DNA of 64,000 bases from Sphingobium yanoikuyae. Lineage in GTDB: Bacteria > Pseudomonadota > Alphaproteobacteria > Sphingomonadales > Sphingomonadaceae. Below the pieces are notes generated by a model. The model was given only the letters and a program-made list of their open reading frames with translations. It made no database searches and was not told the origin of the DNA. The translations under genes and the position numbers were made by a program. The DNA is taken from positions 3,187,001 through 3,251,000 of the forward strand of contig NZ_CP139979.1 in assembly GCF_034424525.1 (NCBI RefSeq). Reading direction: 5' to 3'. Shown here piece by piece: positions 1-9,680 of the stretch (positions within the stretch are counted from its first letter, which is position 1; every line of letters starts with the position of its first letter).

Positions 1-657
1 ATTGGTAAAATAAACGTTATCGACACCGCCATAGCCGGTCTTCTGCTTGAGTACATCGTTGATGATGCCCCGGATTTTTCCTTGCAGCATGCGCTTGCCG
101 TCGGGCGTGACCAGCTGCTCCTCGGGCTGTTCGGCGAGCATCATCAGCACCTGGCTGCGAATCGCCATCTCGTGCATCTTGATCGCGGCAATCACGCGAT
201 AGTCATAATAGGTCGACACCGCGACGGTGATCTGGGCGAAGGCGTCGGTGTCCGTCATGTTCGACGTGAAGGGCGCCTGGAGCTGGAAATAGGTGGCCTG
301 ATAGGCAGTCGGATTGCTTGGTGCCGGCAGGTCGATGCCCTTGCCGGGCGCATGGGCGGCCGACGGGGCATGCCCCTCGCCACCGGCGCTCGCATGGCCA
401 CCGCCTTCGCCACCACCGCCGCCGCCTTCACCGGCCCAGCCATGGGCGGTGGCGACAGCCTGCGCATCCTCGCCCGCCAGGACGAGTACGGGCTTGTTGG
501 GATCTTCCTTGGGGCCTTCGGCCTTGGGGCTGAAGAAGCCGGCGGCGTACAGCCCGCCCGCAGCGCCGGCACCGCCCACCACCATGGCGACGGCGACCAG
601 CAGGATGAGCTTCATCCCCCCACCCTTCTTCTTCTTCGCCTTGGGTTCATCGCTCAT
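1..657 (-). CDS. fliL: flagellar basal body protein FliL (3' end cut by window)
   Basis: Reading leftward from the ATG at 657 gives at least 219 residues with no stop. The start is MSDEPKAKKKKGGGMKL, a basic cytoplasmic tail. A single membrane helix follows (about residues 15-35), then a Gly/Ala/His-rich linker and a FliL periplasmic domain. The last codons in the window encode VYFTNF, which matches the usual FliL ending, so only a few residues are probably missing. FliL sits at the inner membrane around the MS ring and supports stator function. It lies 34 bases downstream of fliK, at the distal visible end of the flbD-fliEFGHIJKL operon. Confident from domain layout and position. Confidence 0.9.
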   Translation of the reverse strand, partial: MSDEPKAKKKKGGGMKLILLVAVAMVVGGAGAAGGLYAAGFFSPKAEGPKEDPNKPVLVLAGEDAQAVATAHGWAGEGGGGGGEGGGHASAGGEGHAPSAAHAPGKGIDLPAPSNPTAYQATYFQLQAPFTSNMTDTDAFAQITVAVSTYYDYRVIAAIKMHEMAIRSQVLMMLAEQPEEQLVTPDGKRMLQGKIRGIINDVLKQKTGYGGVDNVYFTN

Positions 658-691
658 CGTTCACGTCCCCTGGAATATCCCGTCCCGGCCG

Positions 692-2806
692 TCAGGCGTA
701 GCGCGCGCGGCGGACGTCACCGGCGCTATCGCCGGTGTCACCATGGTTAAGAACGGCCGGATCGCTCCCGGCTTTATGGCCAAGGCCATTATTTTCACGG
801 CCCTGCCAGCGGCTCTGCGACGAGGATTGGCCCATCGACTGGCCCGCCATCTGGCCCGCACCCTGCCAGGCGCCCTGCTGCTGGGAGGCATTGCCCTGCT
901 GGCCGTTCGACTGGCTGCCGGTCTGACCATTGGCATCGGCCTTGGCCGCTTCAGCAACATGCGGCGCGCGTTCGATCTTCACTTCATGGATGCGCACCGC
1001 GGCAAGGCTCGCGTCCAGCTTCAGTCGGTCGCTATCCTGGCGCAGCGCCATTTCCGCCGCCTCGCTGGCGACAGTCAGGCTGACCGCCGCGCCATCGCCA
1101 TCCTGGCGGATATCGACCTGGATCGGGCCAAGCTGGTCGGCATTGATCTGGAACCGGCCCTGCGCGCCATTGGCCGACAGGCCGGCAATGTCGCGGGCCA
1201 GCCCGTCAATCCACTGTCCCGACACGCCCATATCGACCACCTGCTGGCCAAGACTGGCCGACAGGTCGACCGTCGGCATCGCCGCCGGGGTGACCGAAGC
1301 GGCTTGGGGTGCTGCGGCCTGTGGCACGGAGGCTTCCGAGCCATGATGGGGTGCGGCCGGGGTGGCAGCGACCAGCGGATCGACGGCCGTGGCCGCCTTG
1401 TCCGGCGTGTGATCGCTGACCGGCGCTGCCGCTTCGGCGCTGTCGCGCACCGGCGTCGCCCGGCGGTTCATATGGTCGCGCACCAGTTGCAGCAGCGACA
1501 GGGCTTCCGCCTTGGCCGGCTTGGCGGCCACGGGCGCGGCCGGAAGGTCGGTGCCGGCGGATGCGATCTCTACATCACCCTCGTCCGGGCTGCTGGTCGC
1601 AACCACCGGTGCGGTCTTCTCGGTCGGCATGTCAGGGTTGACCTCCGGCGCCGCCGCCACGGCGGGCAAGACCTGCTCGACCGGGCGCGGTGCCATCGCG
1701 GGCTGCGGGGCGGCCTGGACCGGGGCCTGCACGACATTCGGGGCCGCCTTGGCAGCTGGCGCAGGCTGGGCCGGGATCATCGAAGCGACCAGTTCGGGCG
1801 TCATTGCAGGCGCCGCCACGGGCGTTGCAACAATCTGGTCATCCTGCCCATCCGCGCCGACCACCGGGGCCGTCACCGCTTCCTGTCCCACGGCCGGTTT
1901 CGAAGGGGCCTGGGTTTGGGACGATGAAGGTGACAGCGAAGGAGACACGCTCAAAGGCATCTCCCGGGTCGGCGCGGATGGAGCCGAAGATGCGGGGGCA
2001 TCGATCGGCGCCTGCGGCAAGGGGGGGAGTGCAGCAGGCAAGGAATGGGCAATCGGATCGGTGACAATCGGCGCGTCGCTGTCGACGGGCGCATCGGCCG
2101 TCACCATGTCAGCTTCGCTGTCAACATCGGCGATGTCGTCGGCCTCGGGCGCGGCCATCGCAGCCGGCAGAGGCTGCGGCGCGGGCGTCGGCGTGGTCTT
2201 GATCGGCGCGTCGGCAAGCGCGCGCGCGATCGGCCCTTCGGCGTCGACCGGCAGCGGCAGGGCCACATCGCTGGTCGGAACCGGCGCCGGCGTCCGGATA
2301 TCGGCAGGCGCAGGCGCGACCGCCGGCGCCGGGGTCGGCAAGGGCAGCGGAAGGGCTTCGGCGACAGCCTCGCCCTCCGGCAGGACGATTGGCGCAGGCT
2401 CGGCCGATCCGGGCGCGACGGCCACCTGATTCTGGACTGGCGCAGCGATGGGCAGGACCGGTTCGGCAACCGGCGCGGCCTCAGCGACCGGCAACGCCGG
2501 TTCTGCGGCCGGCTGGACCGGCATGGCCCGCTGGGTCAGAAATTCGGCAGTATCCGGCAGAGCCGGCGCCTCGATTGCTTCGGGCATCACGACCGGCGCA
2601 TCACCCTCGATCGTCGCTTCCACCGGCAGGGCTGGCACGCCCATGGTCGTGGCAGGCGCAGCCGGCTGCGGCGCGCCATCGACATCGCCCAGCAGTGCGG
2701 CGAAGTCGGCCGCACCCTCGACCACGGCCGAAGCAGCGGCCGTCGTCGCACCGGCCAGCGGCGTCGAGGAGAAGAGCAGCGATTTGAGGCTGGCGAGCAT
2801 GGTCAT
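692..2806 (-). CDS. fliK: flagellar hook-length control protein FliK
   Basis: About 704 residues, beginning MTMLASLKSLLFSS. The ATG at 2806 was chosen because a GGGGG stretch lies 8 bases upstream and fliJ stops at 2808; a longer reading frame to 2857 would run into fliJ. Most of the protein is low-complexity Pro/Ala/Val-rich sequence. The C-terminal 200 residues hold the conserved Flg_hook domain (QGRFQINADQLGPIQVDI, then a helix rich in Leu/Arg), followed by a Gln/Gly-rich tail. FliK is the secreted ruler that measures hook length and switches the export gate (FlhB) from hook to filament substrates. It is long for the family because of the linker. Fourth from the end of the fli operon. Confidence 0.88.
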   Translation of the reverse strand: MTMLASLKSLLFSSTPLAGATTAAASAVVEGAADFAALLGDVDGAPQPAAPATTMGVPALPVEATIEGDAPVVMPEAIEAPALPDTAEFLTQRAMPVQPAAEPALPVAEAAPVAEPVLPIAAPVQNQVAVAPGSAEPAPIVLPEGEAVAEALPLPLPTPAPAVAPAPADIRTPAPVPTSDVALPLPVDAEGPIARALADAPIKTTPTPAPQPLPAAMAAPEADDIADVDSEADMVTADAPVDSDAPIVTDPIAHSLPAALPPLPQAPIDAPASSAPSAPTREMPLSVSPSLSPSSSQTQAPSKPAVGQEAVTAPVVGADGQDDQIVATPVAAPAMTPELVASMIPAQPAPAAKAAPNVVQAPVQAAPQPAMAPRPVEQVLPAVAAAPEVNPDMPTEKTAPVVATSSPDEGDVEIASAGTDLPAAPVAAKPAKAEALSLLQLVRDHMNRRATPVRDSAEAAAPVSDHTPDKAATAVDPLVAATPAAPHHGSEASVPQAAAPQAASVTPAAMPTVDLSASLGQQVVDMGVSGQWIDGLARDIAGLSANGAQGRFQINADQLGPIQVDIRQDGDGAAVSLTVASEAAEMALRQDSDRLKLDASLAAVRIHEVKIERAPHVAEAAKADANGQTGSQSNGQQGNASQQQGAWQGAGQMAGQSMGQSSSQSRWQGRENNGLGHKAGSDPAVLNHGDTGDSAGDVRRARYA

Positions 2807-2807
2807 G

Positions 2808-3233
2808 TCAATTGTCCCCCGTGCGCTGCATGCGGCGATAGCGCGGCAGCGCGGCAAGCTTGTTCTCGCGCCATTCTTCCAGCGCGACGCGGGCCCGATC
2901 CTTCAGGCGCGCGGCAATTTCCTTCTCGCGGTTGGCCACGATGCTGAGCCCTTCCTTCGCCTCCACCTTGCGGCGGGCGTCGTAGAGCGCGCCGTCGAGC
3001 TGGCGACCGGCCTGCTCCAGACGGCTGGCCAGTTCCTGCATCGATGCAAAGGAGGCACCGGTGGCACCGCCCTGGACACCGAACAGCTCGCCCCGCACCC
3101 GGCGCAGACGTTCGAGGTTGGTGGCGATCCCCTCCGCCTCGTCACGGGCGCGCGCGGTCTCGGCCATGGCCATGGCATGCTGGACATGGCGCACGCGCAG
3201 CACGCGGTGACGGCGGGACACCAGCCCCTTCAC
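2808..3233 (-). CDS. fliJ: flagellar export protein FliJ
   Basis: 141 residues, predicted almost entirely helical and charged, as expected for the coiled-coil stalk that sits in the FliI ATPase ring and helps dock chaperone-cargo complexes. The start is a GTG whose last two bases form the fliI stop (GTGA overlap at 3230-3233), which implies translational coupling. Sequence similarity in this family is weak. The call rests on size, helix content (EAEGIATNLERLRRV, KEIAARLKDRARVALEEW) and its fixed place between fliI and fliK. Confidence 0.85.
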   Translation of the reverse strand: MKGLVSRRHRVLRVRHVQHAMAMAETARARDEAEGIATNLERLRRVRGELFGVQGGATGASFASMQELASRLEQAGRQLDGALYDARRKVEAKEGLSIVANREKEIAARLKDRARVALEEWRENKLAALPRYRRMQRTGDN

Positions 3234-4558
3234 GCGCCGAACTCCGCGATGAGCGCGTTGGCGCTGGTATCAAGGTCGATCCGGCTCTTCTGGTCCTGGC
3301 GGATGAAGTTCAGGATTTCCTGGCGACGCTGCACCGCCTCATCGATCACCGGATCATTGCCGGGGCGATAGGCGCCCATCAGGATGAGATCGCGATTTTC
3401 CTCATAGGCGGCCCAGAGGCGGCGATAGGCGGCGGCTGCCTGGCGATGCTCGTCCGGCACGACGTCGGCCATCACGCGCGACAGGGACTTGCCGATGTCG
3501 ATCGCCGGGAAGATCGCCTGTTCCGACAGGCTGCGCGACAGCACGAAATGTCCGTCGACAATGGCACGGGCGGCATCGACGATTGGATCGTCGGTGTCGT
3601 CGCCATCGGCGAGAACGGTGTAGAGCGCGGTGATCGAGCCGCCGGTGCGGGCGTCGACGCCGGCGCGTTCGACCAGACGCGGGATCAGCGCCAGCGCCGA
3701 GGGCGGATAGCCCTTCATCGCCGGCGGTTCGCCGAGCGCCAGACCGATCTCGCGCTGGGCATGGGCGCAGCGCGTGAGGCTGTCGATCAGCAGCAGCACC
3801 TTCTTGCCGCGGGCGCGGAAATATTCGGCGATGGCGGTGGCGCGGGCAGCGGCGCGCAGGCGCAGCACCGGCGGATGGTCGGCCGGCACGGCAACCACGA
3901 TGCTCTTGTGCATCGCATGCTTGAGCTTGGTTTCGAGAAAGTCGCTAACCTCGCGGCCACGCTCGCCGATCAGGCCGGTGACGACGATATCGGCTTCCGC
4001 GCCGGCGATCATCTGGCCCATCAGCACCGACTTGCCGACACCCGAGCCGGCGATGATGGCGATGCGCTGACCGCGCCCGGCGGTCAGCAGCGCGTTGACG
4101 GCGCGCACGCCGAGGTCGAACGACTCGGTCACGCGGCCGCGATCGAGGACATTGCCCTTCACCCCGTTGAGCGGCCAGACGCCGCCGGCGATGATCGGCC
4201 CCTTGCGGTCGAGCGGCTGGCCCATGGCGTCGATGACGCGGCCGATCAGCCCCTCGCCCACCTGCACCATATTGGCCTGGCTGTCGGGTTCGACACGAAT
4301 GCCATTTTCCAGCGGCGCGTCAGCGTCGAGCGGCACCAGCAGGGTGCGTTCCCCGCGAAAGCCGACGACTTCGGCGCGACAGACCGATCCGTCGCTGGCA
4401 AGGACGCGGGCGCCCGAACCGATCGGACGGCGGAAGCCGGTGACTTCCAGCATGCCGGCATCATGGCTGACCAGACGGCCGACATGGCGCGGCTGGCGAT
4501 TCTGGACCTGAAGATGCTCGAACAGGGTTTCGGCCTGCGCCAGTTCGGCGCGGATCAT
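3230..4558 (-). CDS. fliI: flagellum-specific ATPase FliI
   Basis: 442 residues, normal for FliI. The Walker A motif GSGVGKS is near residues 171-177 and the Walker B strand VLLLIDS near 254-260, followed by LTRCAHAQREIGLALGEPP, typical of the F1-beta-like export ATPases. It energises unfolding and delivery of rod, hook and filament proteins to the flagellar type III gate at the cytoplasmic face. The start ATG overlaps the fliH stop by four bases and its stop overlaps the fliJ GTG, so H-I-J are tightly coupled. Confidence 0.96.
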   Translation of the reverse strand: MIRAELAQAETLFEHLQVQNRQPRHVGRLVSHDAGMLEVTGFRRPIGSGARVLASDGSVCRAEVVGFRGERTLLVPLDADAPLENGIRVEPDSQANMVQVGEGLIGRVIDAMGQPLDRKGPIIAGGVWPLNGVKGNVLDRGRVTESFDLGVRAVNALLTAGRGQRIAIIAGSGVGKSVLMGQMIAGAEADIVVTGLIGERGREVSDFLETKLKHAMHKSIVVAVPADHPPVLRLRAAARATAIAEYFRARGKKVLLLIDSLTRCAHAQREIGLALGEPPAMKGYPPSALALIPRLVERAGVDARTGGSITALYTVLADGDDTDDPIVDAARAIVDGHFVLSRSLSEQAIFPAIDIGKSLSRVMADVVPDEHRQAAAAYRRLWAAYEENRDLILMGAYRPGNDPVIDEAVQRRQEILNFIRQDQKSRIDLDTSANALIAEFGA

Positions 4559-5196
4559 GCCTTACCCTCCATGTCGTCCATCAGGGCGCGCAGGCGCGCC
4601 AGACGAACGTCCGGGCCATCCTCGACCCAGCCATCGGCGGTTTCGAGGCGCACGCAGCCGCGCTGCATGTTCTTGTCCGACACCAGCGGCACGCCGATCT
4701 GCTCGCCTTCGAGCAGGGCGACGTCGTCAGGATGCAGATGCAGCGCACTCTTGTCGCTGCTGTCATCGATGAAGGCGGCGACCGCTTCGCAGCGCTGGGT
4801 CAGCCGGTCGAGATCGATCTGCACTTCTCCGACAATCTGTTCGACCAGGCGGACGACCGTGGCCGACAACATGGTCGACAGGCTGCCGCTGGGCGCCGGC
4901 GCCAGCATTTCAAGCGCGGCGGTCAGGCGGTTGCGCGCCTCGATCTCGTTCGCCTGATCCTCACCGGCAGCGCGATAGCCTTCCTCGAAACCCTGCGAGA
5001 AGCCCGCCATATGGGCTTCGTCGATCGGATCGGTTTCCGGTTCGGCATGGATCGGCGCGCGGGCGGGCGCCGCGACGACGTCGCCGGGCAGCGCCGAATA
5101 GAGGCTGCGGAAGCCGTTGCTGGCCACCTGGCCAACGCCGATCATCGGCACGCTCGATACGTCGTGACTGGCTTCGGCGGCCCAGATCTTAGACAA
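4555..5196 (-). CDS. fliH: flagellar assembly protein FliH
   Basis: FliH binds and restrains the FliI ATPase and tethers it to the C ring. The start proposed here is a TTG at 5196 (protein MSKIWAAEASHD, 213 residues). It lies just inside the end of fliG and is preceded by AAGGGG at a good distance. An upstream ATG at 5235 in the same frame would overlap fliG by 47 bases and add 13 residues. The middle shows the Gly/Ala/Glu-rich amphipathic segment (GFSQGFEEGYRAAGED) typical of FliH. The C-terminal region resembles the FliH/V-ATPase subunit E fold. Confidence 0.85.
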   Translation of the reverse strand: MSKIWAAEASHDVSSVPMIGVGQVASNGFRSLYSALPGDVVAAPARAPIHAEPETDPIDEAHMAGFSQGFEEGYRAAGEDQANEIEARNRLTAALEMLAPAPSGSLSTMLSATVVRLVEQIVGEVQIDLDRLTQRCEAVAAFIDDSSDKSALHLHPDDVALLEGEQIGVPLVSDKNMQRGCVRLETADGWVEDGPDVRLARLRALMDDMEGKA

Positions 5197-6205
5197 AGTC
5201 GTTCCCCTTGCCACCCAGCATGATGGTGCCGGCATCCGCCATGCGGCGGGCGGTGGCGATGATCAGCTTCTGCGCGTCGATGACTTCGGCCAGGCGGATC
5301 GGGCCGCGTTCCTCGATCTCGTCGGCGATCGCCTGTGCGGCGCGGGCCGACATGCAGCTGAAGATCTTCGCCTTGAGCATGTCGTTCGCGCCCTTGAGCG
5401 CCACGACCAGCACCTGGCTGTCGACGGTGCGCATCAGCGTGCCCAGATTCTTGTCATCCATGTCGATCAGGTTATCGAAGACGAACATTTCCTCTTCGAT
5501 GGTCTGGGCGATCATCTTGTCGCGCTTGGCGACGGCCTTCATGATCCGCTGCTCATTGTCCTTGCGGACATTGTTCATGATCGCGGCCGCTTCGACCGTG
5601 CCGCCGCGCTGCGACGCCGCACCCTGCTTGTTCACCGGACCGCGCAGCAGCAACTGCTCCAGATCATCCAGCGCCTCGTTCGACACCGGGCCGAGCGTGG
5701 CGATGCGATAGACGATCTCTTCCTGATATTCGGTCGGCAGCAGTTGCAGCACGTCGGCGGCAACCGGCGCTTCCAGATGCGCCAGAACGATCGCCATGAT
5801 CTGCGGATGCTCCATCTCGATCAGGACGGCGATTTCCTTGGCGTCCATCCACTTCAGCATTTCCAGCTGGGTGGAGCGGGTCGGCGGGGTGATGCGGGCC
5901 AGGATGGTTTCGGCCCGCTCCTCGCCCAGCGCCTTGGTCATCGCGCCGCGGATATGGCGGGTCGCGCCATAGCCGATGGTGGTGCGCTTCTTGGCCTTGG
6001 TGACGAAATGGTCGAGCGCCTCGTTCACTTCCTCCGGATCGACATCCTGCACGTCATACATGGCATAGCCGAGCTGACGGACTTCTTCGGGCTCCAGGCG
6101 CGACAGGATCTGGGCGGCCTCATCCTCATCGAACAGCATCAGCAGGACGGCGGCGGCGGCGCTGCCCTTGAGCGCCTCGGGACGGCCGGGGACGATCTCA
6201 GGCAT
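5189..6205 (-). CDS. fliG: flagellar motor switch protein FliG
   Basis: 338 residues. N-terminal, middle and C-terminal armadillo-like domains are all present. The EHPQ motif of the middle domain is visible (EMEHPQIMAIVLAHL), and the charged C-terminal helix ends in RMADAGTIMLGGKGNDFV. FliG joins the MS ring to the C ring and receives torque from the MotA cytoplasmic loop. It overlaps the end of fliF by 8 bases. All expected domains are present, so a functional rotor is likely. Confidence 0.96.
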   Translation of the reverse strand: MPEIVPGRPEALKGSAAAAVLLMLFDEDEAAQILSRLEPEEVRQLGYAMYDVQDVDPEEVNEALDHFVTKAKKRTTIGYGATRHIRGAMTKALGEERAETILARITPPTRSTQLEMLKWMDAKEIAVLIEMEHPQIMAIVLAHLEAPVAADVLQLLPTEYQEEIVYRIATLGPVSNEALDDLEQLLLRGPVNKQGAASQRGGTVEAAAIMNNVRKDNEQRIMKAVAKRDKMIAQTIEEEMFVFDNLIDMDDKNLGTLMRTVDSQVLVVALKGANDMLKAKIFSCMSARAAQAIADEIEERGPIRLAEVIDAQKLIIATARRMADAGTIMLGGKGNDFV

Positions 6206-7946
6206 TTTCCTTCTTCCCTTCCTTCAGAAGGTCGCGGACCACCAGGGCGGCGCGATCGGGGTCCTGCTTCACGAAGTTGCGGATCAGGTCGGCGCGCTGG
6301 GCATAGTCATAGGTGGACGAGATCATGTCGAGCGTCACCGGACGGCTGGGATCGGGATTTTCGGTCGCCTGCTTGGTCAGTTCGCCCGAGATTTCGCGAC
6401 CCAGGCGCTGCCCGGCTTCGGCGGTCTCCACGACCTTCGCTTCCTGGGCGGCGGCGCGGCGCTTGAGCAGCGGGCGACCGATGCCGAAGATCACCAGCAG
6501 CGCGACCAGCAGGGCCGAGACATTGCGGATCAGCGGCGACATCCAGTCGGCCTCATACCAGGGGGCCTTGACCTCTTCGGCCTTGGCGAAGCTGCGGGCC
6601 GACAGGGCGACGACGTCGCCACGGGCCTGGTCGAAGCCGACGGCGCCCTTCACCAGCGCTTCCAGCGCGGCGATTTCCTGGGCGGAGCGCGGCTTGCCAT
6701 CGGCGCCGGTGTCGAGCGCGACGGCGACCGACAGGCGCTTGACCGTGCCGACCGCATCCTTCGTGACCGACACTTCACGGCCCAGCTCGAAGCTGCGGTT
6801 GAAGGTTTCCTCGGTCTTCATCGGCGGCAGGCCCGGCGTGGCCGGCTGCTGCTGTTCGGCCGTCTGGCCCTGCGTCACGGCCTGGCCGTTCGGGTTGGTC
6901 TGGGTCACGGTCGGGTTGACCGGCGCCTGGTTGCTGAGCGCGCCGGGGATGCCCGAAGCCTCGCCAGCCTTCTGACCACGCTCGTCCGACGACCAGCTGC
7001 CCTGCTCTGCACGCAGGCGCGCCTCGTCCTGGGGGAAGCTTTCGCGGGTCGCCTGGCGTTCGGCGAAATTCAGTTCGGCATGGACCTCGGCCGAGAATTT
7101 GCCGTCGCCCAGGATCGGGGTCAGCAGCGCAACCACCGACTGGCGATAGCGATCCTCGATCCGGGTCTGGATGGCGAGCTGGCGATCGTCGGCTGCATTG
7201 CCGTCATTATTGCTGAGCAGGCGGCCATTCTGGTCGACGACCGAAATATCTTCCGGATTCAGTTCCGGGATCGAAGAGGCGACGAGATGAACGATGGCGC
7301 TGACCTGTGCGTCAGTGAGCGTGCGGCCCTGCGACAGGCGCAGCATCACCGAGGCAGACGGCTTGGTGCGTTCGCGCAGGAAGACGCTGGGCGCTTCGAC
7401 CGCGAGATGCACCTTGGCGCTCTCGACGCTGTCGATCGCCTCGATCGTGCGGGCGAGATCGGTCTCGCGGGCGCCGCGCAGCTTCTCATTCTCGACCGCG
7501 CGGCTGGCGCCCATCGGCAGGCTGTCGATCATGCTGTTGCCGTCGGGCGCGCTCTTGGGCAGGCCCTGGGCGGCGAGCATCATCTTCGCCTTGAAATAGT
7601 CGCCTTCGCCAACGGTCATGCCGCCAGCGTTATCGAAGTCGTACTTGATGCCATTCTGGTCCAGCACCTGGGCGACGGCAGACTTGTCGCCATCGGGCAG
7701 GCCGCGGAACAGGTCGCGCTGCGGCGGTTCGCGCAGGGCCAGCCAGGCCGCGCCAGCCACCGCGACGGTGCCGAGCAGGCCGAGCAGCGGCAGGCTCTTG
7801 GCCACGGCCGGCTGCTTGATGAAGCCGGCGAAGCGTGCCTTGAGCGCGTCCACGCCCTTGGCATTGCCGAAGCTGGCACCGGTGACGGCCGGGAGGGCCG
7901 GGGCAGCGGCCGAGCCGCCATCGATGGTGAGTGCGTTCTCGCTCAT
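6198..7946 (-). CDS. fliF: flagellar MS-ring protein FliF
   Basis: 582 residues. The first membrane helix is near residues 52-70 (LPLLGLLGTVAVAGAAWLAL) and the second close to the C-terminus (ALLVALLVIFGIG). Between them lie the YscJ/FliF ring-building domains, with the FliF signature VHLAVEAPSVFLRER. The last residues are the cytoplasmic FliG-binding tail (DPDRAALVVRDLLKEG). FliF forms the membrane ring on which the motor and export gate assemble. It follows fliE with a 3-base gap. Confidence 0.96.
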   Translation of the reverse strand: MSENALTIDGGSAAAPALPAVTGASFGNAKGVDALKARFAGFIKQPAVAKSLPLLGLLGTVAVAGAAWLALREPPQRDLFRGLPDGDKSAVAQVLDQNGIKYDFDNAGGMTVGEGDYFKAKMMLAAQGLPKSAPDGNSMIDSLPMGASRAVENEKLRGARETDLARTIEAIDSVESAKVHLAVEAPSVFLRERTKPSASVMLRLSQGRTLTDAQVSAIVHLVASSIPELNPEDISVVDQNGRLLSNNDGNAADDRQLAIQTRIEDRYRQSVVALLTPILGDGKFSAEVHAELNFAERQATRESFPQDEARLRAEQGSWSSDERGQKAGEASGIPGALSNQAPVNPTVTQTNPNGQAVTQGQTAEQQQPATPGLPPMKTEETFNRSFELGREVSVTKDAVGTVKRLSVAVALDTGADGKPRSAQEIAALEALVKGAVGFDQARGDVVALSARSFAKAEEVKAPWYEADWMSPLIRNVSALLVALLVIFGIGRPLLKRRAAAQEAKVVETAEAGQRLGREISGELTKQATENPDPSRPVTLDMISSTYDYAQRADLIRNFVKQDPDRAALVVRDLLKEGKKENA

Positions 7947-7949
7947 GGG

Positions 7950-8309
7950 TTAGACCGGCATGCTCATGATGTCCTTGTAGGCGGACAGGAGTTTGTTGCG
8001 GACCTGGAGGGTCGCCTCGAAGCTGACCGATGCCTGCTGCTTGGCCAGCATGACCGCAGCGATATCGGTGGTTTCGCCCCGTTCGAACGCCGAGGCGGCA
8101 TCGCCGGCCTGGGTCTGCAGGCCGTTGACCTGCTGGAGCGCGTTGTTGAGCGCGTCGGTGAAGCCGCCGGGCGCGGTGTCCTGCGTTGCGCCCGCGCCGC
8201 CAGCCGAACCGACATTGCCGGTCGAGGCGACGTCGCGCAGCGCGGCGTTCTTCTGCAGGATGGCATTGCGCATCGCCATCACGCTGTCGGTGGGAGAGAT
8301 ACCGGTCAT
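7950..8309 (-). CDS. fliE: flagellar hook-basal body complex protein FliE
   Basis: 119 residues, normal for FliE, the small helical adaptor between the MS ring and the proximal rod. The conserved C-terminus is clear (ERGETTDIAAVMLAKQQA, then SFEATLQVRNKLLSAYKDIM). It starts 13 bases after flbD ends, so it is probably cotranscribed with the regulator. Confidence 0.94.
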   Translation of the reverse strand: MTGISPTDSVMAMRNAILQKNAALRDVASTGNVGSAGGAGATQDTAPGGFTDALNNALQQVNGLQTQAGDAASAFERGETTDIAAVMLAKQQASVSFEATLQVRNKLLSAYKDIMSMPV

Positions 8310-8322
8310 GCCCTAACCCTCC

Positions 8323-9600
8323 TTATGCCGCAGCCAGCTCGCGCATCTCGGCGAGCCGATAGCGCAGCGTGCGTTCGGAAATGCCCAGCTTGCGGGCGGC
8401 GGCGGCGCGATGGCCATCGGTCTCGCGCAGGGCGGTGCGGATCGCTTCCAGCTTGGAATGATGGGCGACGTCGCGCAGGCGGATCGGTTCGGCCGGCGCG
8501 GCAGCGACTGCGGCCACCGGCGCGGCCGAAACGATACGCAGCGGCTGCGGCGCGCCAGCGACATGCAGGTCGTCGGCCTCGATCCGCTCGCCGTCGCGCA
8601 GCACCAGCGCGCGCTGCAGCACATTGCCCAGCTCGCGGGCATTGCCCTGCCAGCGATGGGCGGCCAGCTTGTCGAGCGCGGCGGCGGTCGGCCAGACAAA
8701 GCCGTCCTTGCCGGCATCCTGGTGGCGCAGCAGCATGGCGGCGGCGATCGCGGCGATGTCGCCGGGACGTTCGGCCAGCGGGCGCAGTTCGAGCGCCATG
8801 ACATTGAGGCGCCAGTAAAGGTCTTCGCGGAAGCGACCGGCAGCGACTTCGTCGGCCAGATTGCGGTTGCAGGCGGCAACGATGCGGACATTGACCGGCA
8901 CCGGATGGGTGGCGCCGACCGGCAGCACTTCGCCTTCCTGGAGGGCACGCAGCAGCTTGGCCTGGAGCGCGAGGGGCAGCTCCGCGATTTCGTCGAGGAA
9001 CAGGGTGCCGCCGTCCGCGGCCAGGAACAGGCCGTCCGAAGCATTGGATGCGCCGGTGAAGCTGCCCTTCTTGTGACCGAACAGCATGGCTTCCATCATG
9101 GTTTCGGGCAGCGCGGCGCAGTTGACGGCGATGAAGTCATGGGTGACCCGGCCGGACTGGGTATGAAGGAAGCGCGCCATGCCTTCCTTGCCGGTGCCGG
9201 TATCGCCCTGGATCAGGACGGTGGCATCGCTGCGGGCCACGCGGCCGGCCAGCGTCATCAGGCGGGCGCTGGCGGCATCGCCAACCGCCGGCACCGAAGC
9301 CGGACGGGCCAGTTCGGCGATCAGCGCGAAGGCAAAGCCCATGTCTTCGAGGCCAAAGGCGACGCGGGCGGGCAGGCCATTGGCCGCCGGCACCAGCGAC
9401 GGCTTGCCGTCGACCAGGTTGATGAGGATATCGCGATGGGTGGCATGGCCGATCTCGGTCGCGAGAAGGACGCGGCGGCTATCCCGCTCACGCGGGCTCT
9501 GCGCATCCACGATCCGCACCGTGTACAAGGCATTTTCGAGCCAGTGCTGCAAGCCCGGAACGAGCGCGCAGACCCCACGGCTCACGTCAAGCGATGACAT
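8323..9600 (-). CDS. flbD: sigma-54-dependent flagellar transcriptional activator, FlbD/FleQ type
   Basis: 425 residues. A degenerate N-terminal receiver-like region (1-100) is followed by a complete AAA+ sigma-54 activation domain: Walker A GDTGTGKE at 132-139, GSFTGA sigma-54 contact loop at 179-184 (Ser in place of the usual Ala), Walker [10 protein letters not shown] near 198-206, and arginine fingers in [11 protein letters not shown]. It ends in a Fis-type helix-turn-helix ([20 protein letters not shown]). Being first in the fliEFGHIJKL operon and among sigma-54 promoters points to FlbD, the class II/III flagellar activator of alphaproteobacteria. No clear phosphorylatable Asp is seen in the receiver-like part. 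Confidence 0.9.
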   Translation of the reverse strand: MSSLDVSRGVCALVPGLQHWLENALYTVRIVDAQSPRERDSRRVLLATEIGHATHRDILINLVDGKPSLVPAANGLPARVAFGLEDMGFAFALIAELARPASVPAVGDAASARLMTLAGRVARSDATVLIQGDTGTGKEGMARFLHTQSGRVTHDFIAVNCAALPETMMEAMLFGHKKGSFTGASNASDGLFLAADGGTLFLDEIAELPLALQAKLLRALQEGEVLPVGATHPVPVNVRIVAACNRNLADEVAAGRFREDLYWRLNVMALELRPLAERPGDIAAIAAAMLLRHQDAGKDGFVWPTAAALDKLAAHRWQGNARELGNVLQRALVLRDGERIEADDLHVAGAPQPLRIVSAAPVAAVAAAPAEPIRLRDVAHHSKLEAIRTALRETDGHRAAAARKLGISERTLRYRLAEMRELAAA

Positions 9601-9680
9601 GAACTGTCCCCAGTGTCTTGGCAGGTTTGTGCCCCCGCACGCCCCTACCCCCTTCGATGACTTAAATTTACGCCAGCGTG

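Noticed and set aside
743..750. TTAACCAT octamer near the end of fliK as a CtrA site for fliL
   Set aside because: It lies within coding sequence and could easily arise by chance; no other promoter signal is visible.
314..2429. Long plus-strand open frames opposite fliK (314-1927, 1512-2429)
   Set aside because: They are antisense shadows of the Pro/Ala-rich FliK coding sequence; the flagellar gene explains the region and the shadow proteins have no domain.
6168..8801. 877-codon plus-strand open frame
   Set aside because: It runs antisense through fliF, fliE and flbD and is a product of high GC codon bias.
9620..9634. TTGGCAGGTTTGTGC as a sigma-54 promoter
   Set aside because: The GG to GC distance is one base short of the required spacing.
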